The notes: generated by a model from the letters alone, not told the origin. A DNA stretch of 64,000 nt from Egaibacter sp046050465 (GCA_046050465.1 JBJOPS010000047.1:24401-88400), one strand, 5' to 3'; positions 9,095 to 18,042 are shown, numbered from the stretch's first letter. Translations and numbers: made by a program.

Positions 9095-9122
9095 CCCGGC
9101 TCAGCCAGCGCGTTGAGCCGGG
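9095..9122. terminator. Possible bidirectional terminator hairpin
   Basis: A 9-bp perfect GC-rich stem (9095-9103 with 9114-9122) and a ten-base loop lie between the convergent PhnD-like gene and cdhB, overlapping the cdhB stop. There is no good T-run on either side, so termination efficiency is doubtful. Confidence 0.35.
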
Positions 9123-9598
9123 AGAGCAATACTTCTGCCGGCGTACTCAGGCTTTGGCAGCGATTGATGCTGCGTCATGAGTGCCTCAAGCTTTTCTTGA
9201 ACCACTGGAGCGAAGGGTGTCGAAAAAGGGCCATTCATATCAACATTCAACAACATCTGCTCATTCGCAGCCAGCAAGGAGGGGGAATTGGAGCGATGCA
9301 GGCTGTGATAAACCTGCAACCGCTTGCTGTCATGGCCCAGCATCTGTGTGCGAACCTCCACGGCGACCCCCACTTTCACCTCCTGCACGTAGTTGATGTG
9401 GGCTTCCACTGTGAAAATGGAATGACCGGTAGCCGCTCGTCCGGCTTCATCCAGACCTATGTGGTCCATCAACCTATCGGTTGCATAGCTGAATAGAAGC
9501 AGGTAGTACGCGTCCCTAAGGTGGCCGTTGTAATCCACCCACTCGGGCAACACCACGCCACGCCAGGTCATTAACAGGCCAGTCATGTAGTTATTCAT
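9101..9598 (-). CDS. cdhB: Betainyl-CoA thioesterase (hotdog fold)
   Basis: A 165-residue hotdog-fold thioesterase. Near the N-terminus is the motif WVDYNGHLRDAYY, the 4-hydroxybenzoyl-CoA-thioesterase-like active-site region with its Asp. In carnitine catabolism this enzyme hydrolyses betainyl-CoA to glycine betaine and CoA. It is the last gene of a three-gene minus-strand operon whose order matches cdhC-cdhA-cdhB of Pseudomonas. I took the ATG at 9598, which overlaps the cdhA stop by eight bases. A TTG at 9607 and an ATG at 9586 are also in frame. The specificity call rests mainly on the two neighbouring genes. Confidence 0.82.
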   Translation of the reverse strand: MNNYMTGLLMTWRGVVLPEWVDYNGHLRDAYYLLLFSYATDRLMDHIGLDEAGRAATGHSIFTVEAHINYVQEVKVGVAVEVRTQMLGHDSKRLQVYHSLHRSNSPSLLAANEQMLLNVDMNGPFSTPFAPVVQEKLEALMTQHQSLPKPEYAGRSIALPAQRAG

Positions 9599-10556
9599 CC
9601 AGAGCAATTCCGTGTTTCAGTTTGGTCGCCTTCACAGCAGCCTGAACAGCGAGCAGGCAGTCGTCGCGGTAGCGTTCAAGCTCGGCAATGCTGTGTTTTC
9701 CCAACTGGGCACAGGTACCGTCCACTACCGAATCAATCAAGCTTTCAGTCAGCTCCGGGGCTTCAAGTTTCGTCCAGGGCAACTTCAGCGCCGGACCAAA
9801 TTGGGCCATGAAATGCCGCATGCCTGCATCGCCGCCAGCCAGGGTGTAGATCAGAAAACTGCCCATGAACGACCATCGAATGCCTGCGCCGTATCGAATG
9901 GCGTCGTCAATTTCACCGGTGGTGGCAATACCGTCATTGACCAGATGCAATGACTCGCGCCACATGGCTTCGAGCAAACGGTCGGCAATGAAGCCGGGAA
10001 CCTCCTTGCGCACGTGCAGGGGATGCATGCCCAGGGACTTATAAACGGCAATCGCCGCCTGCACCGCATCGGGTGAGGTCTTCATGCCGCCCACTACCTC
10101 CACCAGCGGCAACAGATAGACCGGATTGAATGGATGCCCCACAACGCAACGCTCGGGATGTTTCGCCTTTGCGTAAAACTCCGAAGGCAACAAGCCCGAC
10201 GTCGATGACGCAATGAGCACGTTGGGTCGGGCTGCCGAACTGATTTTTTCATGGAGATCAATTTTCAGATCCAGGCGCTCAGGCGCACTCTCCTGAATGA
10301 AGTCCGCCCCGGCAACGCACTCATCAACGGTCGTCACAAAATGCAGGCGCCCTGGGTCAGCTCCCGGCTTGAGCCCCTGTTTCTCCAGTGCCCCCCAAGC
10401 ATTACCGACGCGCTGACGCAGTTGGCCTTCGGCGCCCTGTGCCGGATCCCAGGCAACCACGTCAAGCCCGTTGGCCAGCGCACGCGCTATCCAGCCGCTC
10501 CCGATGACGCCACTGCCGAGTACAGCAAAAGTCCTGATATTCGTAACAAGCGACAT
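9591..10556 (-). CDS. cdhA: L-carnitine dehydrogenase
   Basis: A 321-residue NAD-dependent dehydrogenase of the 3-hydroxyacyl-CoA dehydrogenase superfamily. The Rossmann motif GSGVIGSGW spans residues 14-22, and the substrate helix region ESAPERLDLK and the GHPFNP motif are family hallmarks. The length fits short L-carnitine dehydrogenases, which oxidise carnitine to 3-dehydrocarnitine. The context supports that over a fatty-acid role: a beta-keto acid cleavage enzyme lies 39 bases upstream and a thioesterase overlaps downstream. An alternative is a related 3-hydroxybutyryl-type dehydrogenase. Confidence 0.88.
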   Translation of the reverse strand: MSLVTNIRTFAVLGSGVIGSGWIARALANGLDVVAWDPAQGAEGQLRQRVGNAWGALEKQGLKPGADPGRLHFVTTVDECVAGADFIQESAPERLDLKIDLHEKISSAARPNVLIASSTSGLLPSEFYAKAKHPERCVVGHPFNPVYLLPLVEVVGGMKTSPDAVQAAIAVYKSLGMHPLHVRKEVPGFIADRLLEAMWRESLHLVNDGIATTGEIDDAIRYGAGIRWSFMGSFLIYTLAGGDAGMRHFMAQFGPALKLPWTKLEAPELTESLIDSVVDGTCAQLGKHSIAELERYRDDCLLAVQAAVKATKLKHGIALDE

Positions 10557-10595
10557 ACAAACTCCCCAGACGATTGATTAGCGCATCATGCGCGG

Positions 10596-11483
10596 CTAGA
10601 CGCGCTTCTTCAGCCCCATCTTGACGCGCCCTTCGGCTGGGGTCATCGGCCTGGCGCCCAGACAATGCAGCAGTTTCATGACGCGCTCGACAAGCGATCC
10701 ATTAGAGGCTGGCACACCTTTGTCAAGCCACAAATTGTCTTCCAGGCCAACGCGAACGTTACCTCCCAGCAGCACCGCTTGCGCAGCCATGGGCATTTGC
10801 ATCCGTCCAATGCCAAAACCTGCCCAAGTGACACCAGGTAGCAGGTTGTCCACCATGGCTTTCATGGTCGTGGTGTCCGCGGGCGCGCCCCAGGGTATGC
10901 CCAGGCAGAGCTGGAATACAGGGTCTTTGAGAAGGCCCTCCTTGATCATCTGATTCGCGAACCACAGATGACCGGTATCGAAAATCTCCAGCTCCGCCTT
11001 GACACCCAACTCGGTGATGCGCTTGGCGCCCGCGCGCAGAGCGGCTGGCGTCGAGACGTAAATCGTGTCGCCATCGCCAAAATTCAGCGTGCCGCAATCC
11101 AGCGTGCAGATATCGGGCAGGAGCTCCTCCACATGGACCAACCTGGCCAATGGACCCACCAAGTCCGTACCCGGCCCAAAATGCATAGGGGTTTCGCCAC
11201 CACCAATCTCCAGATCGCCACCCATGCCCGCGGTCAGGTTGACGATCATGTCCACGCCGGAGTCCCGTATGCGCTCCATGACTTCACGATATAACGCCGG
11301 ATCACGGCTACCCTTGCCAGTCTTGGGGTCACGCACATGACAATGCACCACCGTTGCACCTGCTTGCGCGGCCTCGACCGCCGCAGCCGCTATCTGCCCC
11401 GGCGTTACAGGTATGGCCGGGTGTTTACCGACAGTATCTCCGGCCCCGGTGACTGCGCAGGTAATGATGACGTTGTGATTCAT
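10596..11483 (-). CDS. cdhC: 3-dehydrocarnitine cleavage enzyme (BKACE/DUF849 family)
   Basis: A 295-residue beta-keto acid cleavage enzyme. The metal-binding HCH pair is at residues 47-49 (VVHCHVRDP), the loop NLTAGMGGD is typical, and the conserved ending motif TPAEGR is present. In carnitine degradation it reacts dehydrocarnitine with acetyl-CoA to give acetoacetate and betainyl-CoA. I set the start at the ATG at 11483, with an AGGA nine bases upstream. The frame extends 21 codons further but with unrelated sequence. It heads the cdhCAB operon. BKACE enzymes have varied substrates, so the assignment depends on the carnitine dehydrogenase and thioesterase next door. Confidence 0.87.
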   Translation of the reverse strand: MNHNVIITCAVTGAGDTVGKHPAIPVTPGQIAAAAVEAAQAGATVVHCHVRDPKTGKGSRDPALYREVMERIRDSGVDMIVNLTAGMGGDLEIGGGETPMHFGPGTDLVGPLARLVHVEELLPDICTLDCGTLNFGDGDTIYVSTPAALRAGAKRITELGVKAELEIFDTGHLWFANQMIKEGLLKDPVFQLCLGIPWGAPADTTTMKAMVDNLLPGVTWAGFGIGRMQMPMAAQAVLLGGNVRVGLEDNLWLDKGVPASNGSLVERVMKLLHCLGARPMTPAEGRVKMGLKKRV

Positions 11484-11572
11484 GCTATGCAATCCTGTTC
11501 TTCCGACACGAGTTCTTGACGACAGACTGTACCGTTGAGTCTGCATGGCGATTCACACGCATACGACCACCT

Positions 11573-11585
11573 GTTGACTGTCAAC
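11573..11585. promoter_or_regulatory. Perfect palindrome between cdhC and the MFS gene
   Basis: A 13-base perfect palindrome, GTTGACTGTCAAC, lies in the 205-base divergent gap. It is 90 bases upstream of cdhC and about 100 upstream of the plus-strand operon. The shape resembles GntR-type operators, but no GntR gene is nearby and the call is tentative. Confidence 0.4.
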
Positions 11586-11688
11586 GACGTGTCAGCGGGG
11601 TCAATTATTCAATTTCTGGTCGCAAAACGCGCCATTGAACAGCATATCTTTGTGCTACCTTGCACCCCATTGAATTCTGGAGCTGGTT

Positions 11689-12975
11689 TTGAACAAATTA
11701 ATGATGCCGCTGGCCTCGCTGCTCAGTGGCGTAGGCATGTTGGTGGTGGGTACGGGTCTGCTGTTCGCCGCTATTGGTGCGCAAGCAGGGTTGGCCAAAT
11801 TTTCTGGCCTCGTCACTGGCCTGATCATGTCGGCCTATTTCGCCGGCTTTGTCTATGGCACGTATGCGTGTCCGGTCATCATCCGCCGCGTTGGTCACAT
11901 TCGGGCTTTTGCAGCTATGGCCTCCATCGCTTCGGCTCTGCCCATTCTGCATGCGCTATGGATCAACCCCTGGTTTTGGGGTGGTCTGCGTTTCGTAACC
12001 GGCGTGTGCCTGGTTGGTCTGTATATCGTGGTGGAGAGCTGGCTCAATGTTGTGGCAACCAGTGAACAGCGTGGCAAGGTCTTTGCTGCCTACATGGCGG
12101 TCAACGGAGTGGCCCTGGCGCTGGGACAATGGTTGATTCTGGTGGGCGACCGTTTTGGTTTTGTGCCATTTGCACTGGTGTCCATCCTGTTTTCGTTCGC
12201 TTTGCTACCCATCACACTCACGCCCGTGGCCGAGCCGCAGCCTACAGAAGCCCCAAAACTGGGCTTGATTGAATTGTTCGCAATTTCTCCCATTGGGGTA
12301 ATCGGGGCCGTGGGGTCGGGTCTGCTCAATGGTGCCCTATTCAGCCTGGGACATGTCTTTGCGCAAGGGGTGGGGTTCAGCGAAGCAGGCATAGCGACCT
12401 TCATGGCAGCCACCATCTTGGGTGGCGCAGTATTTCAGTGGCCGGTTGGCCACCTGTCGGATCGGCATGACCGTCGCCGGGTGTTATTTCTGGTTTGTTG
12501 CGTCAGTGCCGCCATCGCCATCACTGGTTTCTTTCTGGCCCGTGAATACGAGGGTATGTTGATTGGCATTGGGATCATTTATGGTGGCCTGTCTTTCACC
12601 ATTTACGGTTTGAGTGTGGCTCACGTCAACGATCTGATCGACCCCTCGCGGATACTCGAGGTTACCGGAGGATTGCTACTTTTATACGGTATCGGGGCAA
12701 CGATTGGCCCCACTCTGGGTGGTGGCGTTATGGACCTGATGGGGCCAGAAGCCTTGATGTTATATCTGGCAACCATCCTGATCGTGCTGGTTCTGTGCAT
12801 CTGGCGATACGCACTGAAGTACCCCTTGAACGTCGGCGCACAAGCTGACAAGGCAGAATATGTATTGATGGGCAGCGGATCTCCTGCTGTGCTGCAGATG
12901 GACCCACGGCGATCACCATTGCATCCTGAACGTACAAATGCTGATTCGCAACAGTCGCCGCCGTCAAGACATTGA
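11689..12975 (+). CDS. MFS transporter (YcaD-like)
   Basis: A 428-residue major-facilitator protein with about twelve hydrophobic segments and a hydrophilic tail from about residue 385. The stretch GLYIVVESWLNVVATSEQRGKVFAAYM is typical of the YcaD-like MFS branch, and the central DRHDRRRVL loop is the usual motif between helices. Translation seems to begin at TTG (11689), because GGAG at 11679-11682 lies six bases upstream, while the first ATG (11701) is too far from it. It is first in a tight operon of carrier, GMC dehydrogenase, enolase-type dehydratase and aldehyde dehydrogenase, so it likely imports the substrate of that pathway. Confidence 0.82.
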   Translation: MNKLMMPLASLLSGVGMLVVGTGLLFAAIGAQAGLAKFSGLVTGLIMSAYFAGFVYGTYACPVIIRRVGHIRAFAAMASIASALPILHALWINPWFWGGLRFVTGVCLVGLYIVVESWLNVVATSEQRGKVFAAYMAVNGVALALGQWLILVGDRFGFVPFALVSILFSFALLPITLTPVAEPQPTEAPKLGLIELFAISPIGVIGAVGSGLLNGALFSLGHVFAQGVGFSEAGIATFMAATILGGAVFQWPVGHLSDRHDRRRVLFLVCCVSAAIAITGFFLAREYEGMLIGIGIIYGGLSFTIYGLSVAHVNDLIDPSRILEVTGGLLLLYGIGATIGPTLGGGVMDLMGPEALMLYLATILIVLVLCIWRYALKYPLNVGAQADKAEYVLMGSGSPAVLQMDPRRSPLHPERTNADSQQSPPSRH

Positions 12976-13002
12976 GTCCAACAACGTGCGGATACCCACC
13001 CC

Positions 13003-14664
13003 ATGCGAGAGGTCAGTCCATTGTTAACCGATGAATATGACTACGTCATCGTCGGCAGCGGATCCGCCGGTTGTGTTCAGGCGGATCGGTTAAGCGCCAG
13101 TGGAGAGGCCACTGTATTGGTTCTGGAAGCAGGAGGTCATGACCGGCGGGCGTGGATCAACATACCCATCGGTTACGGAAAAACGTTTTACGATGAACGC
13201 GTCAACTGGAAGTTCGAAGCCCTGCCCGACGCGGGTCTCAAGAACCGGCGCATCTACTTTCCCAGAGGGCGGGTAGTAGGCGGCTCCAGTTCGATCAATG
13301 CAATGGTCTATTGCCGGGGGTTGCCAGGCGACTTTGACGACTGGGCCAAGCGCGGCAACACCGGCTGGTCATGGGCTGACGTGAAGCCTGTTTACGAACG
13401 GCTGGAATGCCGCGTCGATGCCGATGGTAACGCCGCCAAGCCGGGGCCGAATGGCAGCCCCAGTGATGGCAAACTATTTGTCAGCGACGTGCGCAGGCAA
13501 CTTCATCCCACGGGAAACGTGTTTTTTGAAGGCGCTCAACAGGCTGCATTACCGTACACCGAAGACTTCAACGGCCCTCAGCCAGAGGGCGTTGGGCGCT
13601 ATCAAATAAATACCAGACGCGGCATGCGCTGGTCTGCTGCAGACGCCTATTTGCGCCCGGCGCTCAAACGCCCAAACGTCCAGCTCAAAACAGAGGCCCG
13701 GGTCAGTCGTGTGTTGTTTGAGGGCCGCAAAGCCATCGGCGTGACCTACTGGGTCGGCGATACAGAACGCACAGTTCGCGTACGCCGGGCCGTTGTGCTC
13801 AGCGCGGGGGCCGTGCAGAGCCCTCAACTGCTGCAACTCTCCGGTGTCGGTCCGGGTGATCTGCTTCAACACCACGGCATCCCCGTCGTCCTGGCCAACG
13901 ATGCTGTGGGCGCAAACCTGCAGGACCACCTGGCCATGAGCTACTACTACCAGGCCACGCAACCCACACTGAACAATGTACTGGGTTCATGGTGTGGCAA
14001 ATTACGGATTGGCCTGCAATACGTCACCCGCCTGAGCGGCCCCTTGAGCATCAGCGTCAACCAGGTCGGGGGCTTTGTTCGATCACACGCCAACGCAACA
14101 CAGGCCGACCTGCAGTTGTATTGCAACCCTGTCACCTACACGCTGGCACCCTCATCCCGGGGCACTCAAATCCTGCCCGATCCGTTTGCCGGCTTCATCC
14201 TGTGCTTCCAGCCATGCCGCCCCTTAAGCCGCGGCCGTATTGACATTGCCAGCCCTGACATTCGCACTGCACCCGACATCCGGCCCGGCTACCTTTCCCA
14301 CCCCGATGATGTGCAGGTGGCGTTGCGCGGCGCGCGACTGATCAAGCGCCTGAGTCAAACACCGGCCCTGCAAGGCCTGATCAAGGAAGCGATTCCACCC
14401 GACCTGCATGCGATGGACGACGCCGCCATGATTGACGACTTCCGTGCCCGCGCCAGCACCTGCTATCACCCGGTCGGCACCTGCATGATGGGAGCGGACC
14501 CCGGCCAATCGGTGGTGGACAACAATCTGAAAGTGCATGGGCTGGAAAATCTGTATGTTGTGGACGCTTCGGTTTTCCCCACCGTCACATCCGGCAACAC
14601 ACATGCCCCGACCACCATGGTGGCACACAAGGGTGCAGACGCCATCCTTCGCGCGCAACGCTAA
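13003..14664 (+). CDS. GMC-family FAD oxidoreductase (choline dehydrogenase-like)
   Basis: A 553-residue GMC oxidoreductase. The FAD dinucleotide motif VGSGSAGC is at residues 17-24, the GMC signature GRVVGGSSSINAM follows near residue 90, and the active-site region includes His489 in CYHPVGTC and Asn532 in GNTHAP. Such enzymes oxidise primary or secondary alcohol groups and pass electrons to a quinone or cytochrome. It starts 27 bases after the MFS gene and ends 28 before the dehydratase. BetA-type choline oxidation is possible in view of the carnitine genes upstream. The sugar-acid-type enzymes downstream instead suggest a polyol, sugar or sugar derivative. I leave the substrate open. Confidence 0.85.
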   Translation: MREVSPLLTDEYDYVIVGSGSAGCVQADRLSASGEATVLVLEAGGHDRRAWINIPIGYGKTFYDERVNWKFEALPDAGLKNRRIYFPRGRVVGGSSSINAMVYCRGLPGDFDDWAKRGNTGWSWADVKPVYERLECRVDADGNAAKPGPNGSPSDGKLFVSDVRRQLHPTGNVFFEGAQQAALPYTEDFNGPQPEGVGRYQINTRRGMRWSAADAYLRPALKRPNVQLKTEARVSRVLFEGRKAIGVTYWVGDTERTVRVRRAVVLSAGAVQSPQLLQLSGVGPGDLLQHHGIPVVLANDAVGANLQDHLAMSYYYQATQPTLNNVLGSWCGKLRIGLQYVTRLSGPLSISVNQVGGFVRSHANATQADLQLYCNPVTYTLAPSSRGTQILPDPFAGFILCFQPCRPLSRGRIDIASPDIRTAPDIRPGYLSHPDDVQVALRGARLIKRLSQTPALQGLIKEAIPPDLHAMDDAAMIDDFRARASTCYHPVGTCMMGADPGQSVVDNNLKVHGLENLYVVDASVFPTVTSGNTHAPTTMVAHKGADAILRAQR

Positions 14665-14692
14665 ATTAGACATACCTTGCAGGAGCAACCGC

Positions 14693-15886
14693 ATGAAACT
14701 CGAATCCATCAAGACATACGTCGTGGGCAACCCGCCACCCGGCTTTGGCGGGCGCTATTTTGTATTCGTGAAAATTCGCACCACCTGTGGCATTGAAGGC
14801 GTTGGCGAAGCCTATGCCGCCACTTTCAGCCCGCATGTGATCGCCGCGATGGCAGAGGACCTGTTTGCGCGCGTGTTCGCTGGTGAAGACCCGATGCAAA
14901 CCGAAACCCTGTGGCGCCGCGCCTATGGTGAGGGCTTTTCACTGCGCCCCGACATCTCGCTGATGGGTGTGCTCAGCGCGCTGGAAATGGCCTGCTGGGA
15001 CATCACCGGCAAGGCACTGGAACAACCTATCTACAACCTGCTGGGCGGCCTGGTGAACCCCCGGCTGCGAAGCTACACCTACCTGTACCCGGACGAAAAA
15101 GAAGACGAGTCGTTCTACGGCGACCCGGTCCGCTCGGCAGAGCGCGCTGCGGTGTACGTCAAACAGGGCTTCACGGCCGTCAAGTTCGACCCCGTCGGCG
15201 GCTACTCGGCATTTGACCCGCGCCAGCCAACCATTGAGCGCATGGACATGTCCGAGCGCTTTTGCAAGCTGGTGCGCGAAGCAGTAGGCGACAAGGCGGA
15301 CATCCTGTTCGGAACACACGGCCAGTTCACTGTATCGGGCGCCAAACGCCTGGCGCGCCGCCTGGAAAAATACGATCCGCTGTGGTTTGAAGAGCCCACC
15401 CCGCCCGAACGCCCGGACCTGATGGCCGAAGTGGCACGCTACACCTGTATTCCCATCGCCACCGGCGAAAGGCTGTGTACCAAGTACGAGTTCGCCCAGG
15501 TGATCGAAACGGGTGCGGCAACCATCGTGCAGCCCAACCTGGGTCGTGTCGGGGGCATTCTGGAGGCCAAGAAAATCGCAGGAATGGCCGAGGCACGTTA
15601 TGTGCAGGTTGCTCCACACCTGTATTGCGGCCCGATTGTGGCTGCGGCCAATATCCAGCTCGCGGCCTGCATTCCGAATTTTCTGATTCTGGAGAGCATT
15701 CAGCAAATGGGCAGCTTTCACGGCAAACTGCTAAAAACCAAAATTGAATGGGCTGATGGCTACGTCATCCCCAGCAAGGCACCGGGCCTGGGTGTGGAGC
15801 TGAACGAAGAGGTGGCGCTGGCCCATCCCTATATAGGCAAAGGCCTGCATCTGGACATGGCGCAGCAGCCACTGGGTTACTACTGA
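14693..15886 (+). CDS. Enolase-superfamily dehydratase (mandelate racemase/galactonate dehydratase type)
   Basis: A 397-residue member of the mandelate racemase/muconate lactonising group, which removes an alpha-proton from a carboxylate and usually dehydrates sugar acids. Visible landmarks are KFDP near residue 163, ADILFGTHGQ at 202-211, WFEEPTPPE from 231, ATGE at 256-259 and APH at 307-309, the likely general base. The first metal-ligand position, usually Asp in a DxHG motif, appears as Gly207 with His209 kept. The start at 14693 has AGGAG eight bases upstream. Earlier in-frame codons lie inside the GMC gene. It probably acts on an acid made from the carrier's substrate; identity unknown. 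Confidence 0.83.
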   Translation: MKLESIKTYVVGNPPPGFGGRYFVFVKIRTTCGIEGVGEAYAATFSPHVIAAMAEDLFARVFAGEDPMQTETLWRRAYGEGFSLRPDISLMGVLSALEMACWDITGKALEQPIYNLLGGLVNPRLRSYTYLYPDEKEDESFYGDPVRSAERAAVYVKQGFTAVKFDPVGGYSAFDPRQPTIERMDMSERFCKLVREAVGDKADILFGTHGQFTVSGAKRLARRLEKYDPLWFEEPTPPERPDLMAEVARYTCIPIATGERLCTKYEFAQVIETGAATIVQPNLGRVGGILEAKKIAGMAEARYVQVAPHLYCGPIVAAANIQLAACIPNFLILESIQQMGSFHGKLLKTKIEWADGYVIPSKAPGLGVELNEEVALAHPYIGKGLHLDMAQQPLGYY

Positions 15887-15912
15887 CATGATTGACGCAA
15901 AGTGAGAGCCGG

Positions 15913-17337
15913 ATGAAAAACTACCTGAATTTCATCAACAACCAGTGGGTGGCGGCCGACGATGGCGCCTCCATTTCAGTATCCAACCCGGCCACCGAAG
16001 AGATGGTGGGCCTGGTCAGCGCAGCAAGTGCCGGGCAGGCTGTCCATGCCTGCGACGTAGCCGCCGCAGCCCAGCGCGCCTGGCGCAAACTCACCAGCAT
16101 CGAACGCGGCAACCATTTGCACAACCTCGCCCATGCGCTCGAAGCCCGCAAGGTTGCCATCGGTCAAGCGCTGGCTCTGGAGTCCGGCAAAAGCCTCGAA
16201 GACGCCACGAATGAGGCGGTATACGCGGCCGATGTAACCCGCTACCACGCCGAGTGGGCGCGGCGCATCGAAGGCGAAATCATCCCCAGCGACGCGCCCT
16301 CTGAAAACCTGATGCTGCACCGCGAGCCGATGGGTGTGGTGGCCTGCCTGATTCCGTTCAACTACCCCGTGTACACCTTGCTGCGCAAGATTGCGCCTGC
16401 GCTGATCACCGGCAATACCGTGGTGGTTCGCCCCAGCAACAGCACCCCTTGCAGCGCATTTGAAATTGCCCAGGCCGTGCTGGACGCCAGGCTGCCGCCG
16501 GGCGTAGTCAACATCCTGACCATGGGTCACGACGAGGCGCAAGCCTTGTGCACACACCCCAAGGTAGCCATGATCACGCTGACGGGCGGCGTGGCGGCGG
16601 GTCGCCGCGTGCTGGAGTATTCCAAGACCAACATCGCCAAGTCGTCACTGGAGCTGGGCGGTAAAACACCGGCGATCGTGGCAGCTGATGCCGATCTGGA
16701 AAAGGCGGCAACTGACATCGTGCGCTCCAAGACCACCAACTGCGGTCAGTTGTGCACAGCCGTGGAGCGGGTCTATGTTCAGCGAACCGTGCACGACGCG
16801 CTGGTCGCCAAGCTCAAAGCCAAACTCTCCGCGCGGCAATTTGGCAACCGCGCCGCAGAGGCTTCCCGCATGGGGCCGCTGATCAGCGCCTCCAGCCGCC
16901 AGGCCATTCACGACATGGTGCAGCGCGCTGTGCAGGGCGGGGCCAGGCTGGAATGTGGCGGCGTGATGCCGCAAGGCCCCGGCTTCTTCTACACACCAAC
17001 CCTGCTAACCCACGTTGCGCAAAAATCCGAGATCGTGCAGGAAGAAGTGTTTGGCCCGGTGTTGTGCGTGTTGCCCTACGACACGTTTGACGAAGCGCTG
17101 GCGATGGCCAGCGACCACCAGTTTGGTCTGGCCTCCGTGCTGTACACCGAAAACTACCGCCACGTGATGCAGGCGGGCAATGAAATCGAGGCCGGCGAGC
17201 TGTACATCAACCGCACCCCGGCTGACCCGTATCAGGGCTACCACGCGGGCTGGAAGCGCTCCGGGCTGGGCGGTGATGACGGCAAACACGGCATGCTGGA
17301 ATTCACCCAGACGCGTCTGGTGATCATGAGCTACTGA
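15913..17337 (+). CDS. NAD(P)-dependent aldehyde dehydrogenase (lactaldehyde/glycolaldehyde dehydrogenase-like)
   Basis: A 474-residue aldehyde dehydrogenase. The catalytic Cys281 lies in NCGQLCTAVERVYV, the general-base Glu is in SLELGGKTP, and the end of the chain (QGYHAGWKRSGLGGDDGKHG) is very like AldA-type lactaldehyde dehydrogenases. I used the ATG at 15913 with GAG upstream. A TTG at 15892 would add seven residues. It is the last gene of the four-gene operon. It may oxidise an aldehyde released from the dehydratase product, or L-lactaldehyde from the rhamnose route encoded nearby, although the rhamnose enzyme carries its own dehydrogenase domain. Confidence 0.88.
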   Translation: MKNYLNFINNQWVAADDGASISVSNPATEEMVGLVSAASAGQAVHACDVAAAAQRAWRKLTSIERGNHLHNLAHALEARKVAIGQALALESGKSLEDATNEAVYAADVTRYHAEWARRIEGEIIPSDAPSENLMLHREPMGVVACLIPFNYPVYTLLRKIAPALITGNTVVVRPSNSTPCSAFEIAQAVLDARLPPGVVNILTMGHDEAQALCTHPKVAMITLTGGVAAGRRVLEYSKTNIAKSSLELGGKTPAIVAADADLEKAATDIVRSKTTNCGQLCTAVERVYVQRTVHDALVAKLKAKLSARQFGNRAAEASRMGPLISASSRQAIHDMVQRAVQGGARLECGGVMPQGPGFFYTPTLLTHVAQKSEIVQEEVFGPVLCVLPYDTFDEALAMASDHQFGLASVLYTENYRHVMQAGNEIEAGELYINRTPADPYQGYHAGWKRSGLGGDDGKHGMLEFTQTRLVIMSY

Positions 17338-17378
17338 TGCGCCGGTGCTGATGCGCCGGGTGGGGCGCGTGCACAGGC

Positions 17379-17870
17379 TCAGTCCAGCGCCACTTCCGCC
17401 AGAGGCACACCCGCCAGCGCAGCCAGCGCCTCCACCACGATGGCATGGTCTTCCCGCTGCGGCACGCCGGACACAGTGACCGTGCCTACGCATCCCACAC
17501 CGCGCACGCGAATGGGGAAACAGCCCCCGTGCGTGGCGTAGTCCCGCGTTGGCAAACCCGTCTTTTGCTCCAGCGACGTGCCCTCCTTCTCCAGCGAACG
17601 CCCAATGGCGTAGGAGCTGCGCTGCAACAACTCAACGGCGCTGCGCTTGCGCCGCACCCAGTCGGCGTTGCTCGGTGTAGTGCCGGGCATAGCGTAGAAA
17701 AACACCGTCTCTTTGGCCAGCCGCACTTCCGTGGTGACCGCCACGCGACGGGCCTCGCAAATCGCCTTGATCCGGGTGCCCAGCTCCCATGCAGCCGCAT
17801 TGTCAAAGCGGTCCAGCTGCAGTCGCTGCTCCTGCGCTGCGAGTTTCTCGATATCCTGTTCAAGGCTCAT
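17379..17870 (-). CDS. UPF0303/HbpS-like (DUF336) protein
   Basis: A 163-residue protein of the UPF0303 group, a PAS-like alpha/beta fold related to GlcG/HbpS. The motif HGGCFPIRVRG followed by VGTVTVSGVPQREDHAIVVEAL is characteristic. The function of the family is unsettled. Some relatives bind haem or assist flavin or cobalamin enzymes. Start ATG at 17870 has AGGAG eight bases before it, which rules out the longer frame. It converges with the aldehyde dehydrogenase gene and stands alone on its strand. Confidence 0.8.
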   Translation of the reverse strand: MSLEQDIEKLAAQEQRLQLDRFDNAAAWELGTRIKAICEARRVAVTTEVRLAKETVFFYAMPGTTPSNADWVRRKRSAVELLQRSSYAIGRSLEKEGTSLEQKTGLPTRDYATHGGCFPIRVRGVGCVGTVTVSGVPQREDHAIVVEALAALAGVPLAEVALD

Positions 17871-17982
17871 CCGGTTCTCTCCTGTGTTCGATATGGGCTC
17901 CATCATGCCGCACTGGGGCACGAACTGGACGCGACGCATTGGCCGGGAATGTCAAATGACTTGAAAAAGATCATTTTTAGCA

Positions 17983-18042
17983 GTCAAATTGGCCATAAGC
18001 CCCCGTAGAATATGCGCAAGTAGCTATTGAATATATAGCAAA
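17983..18042 (+). repeat. Interspersed ~60-bp repeat, copy 1 (intergenic)
   Basis: Copy in the upstream region of the sugar MFS gene. It runs from a TCAAATTGGCC block through AGCCCCCGTAGAATATGCGC to a small dyad (GCTAT-N7-ATAGC). It serves as the reference for the other six copies. Confidence 0.85.
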
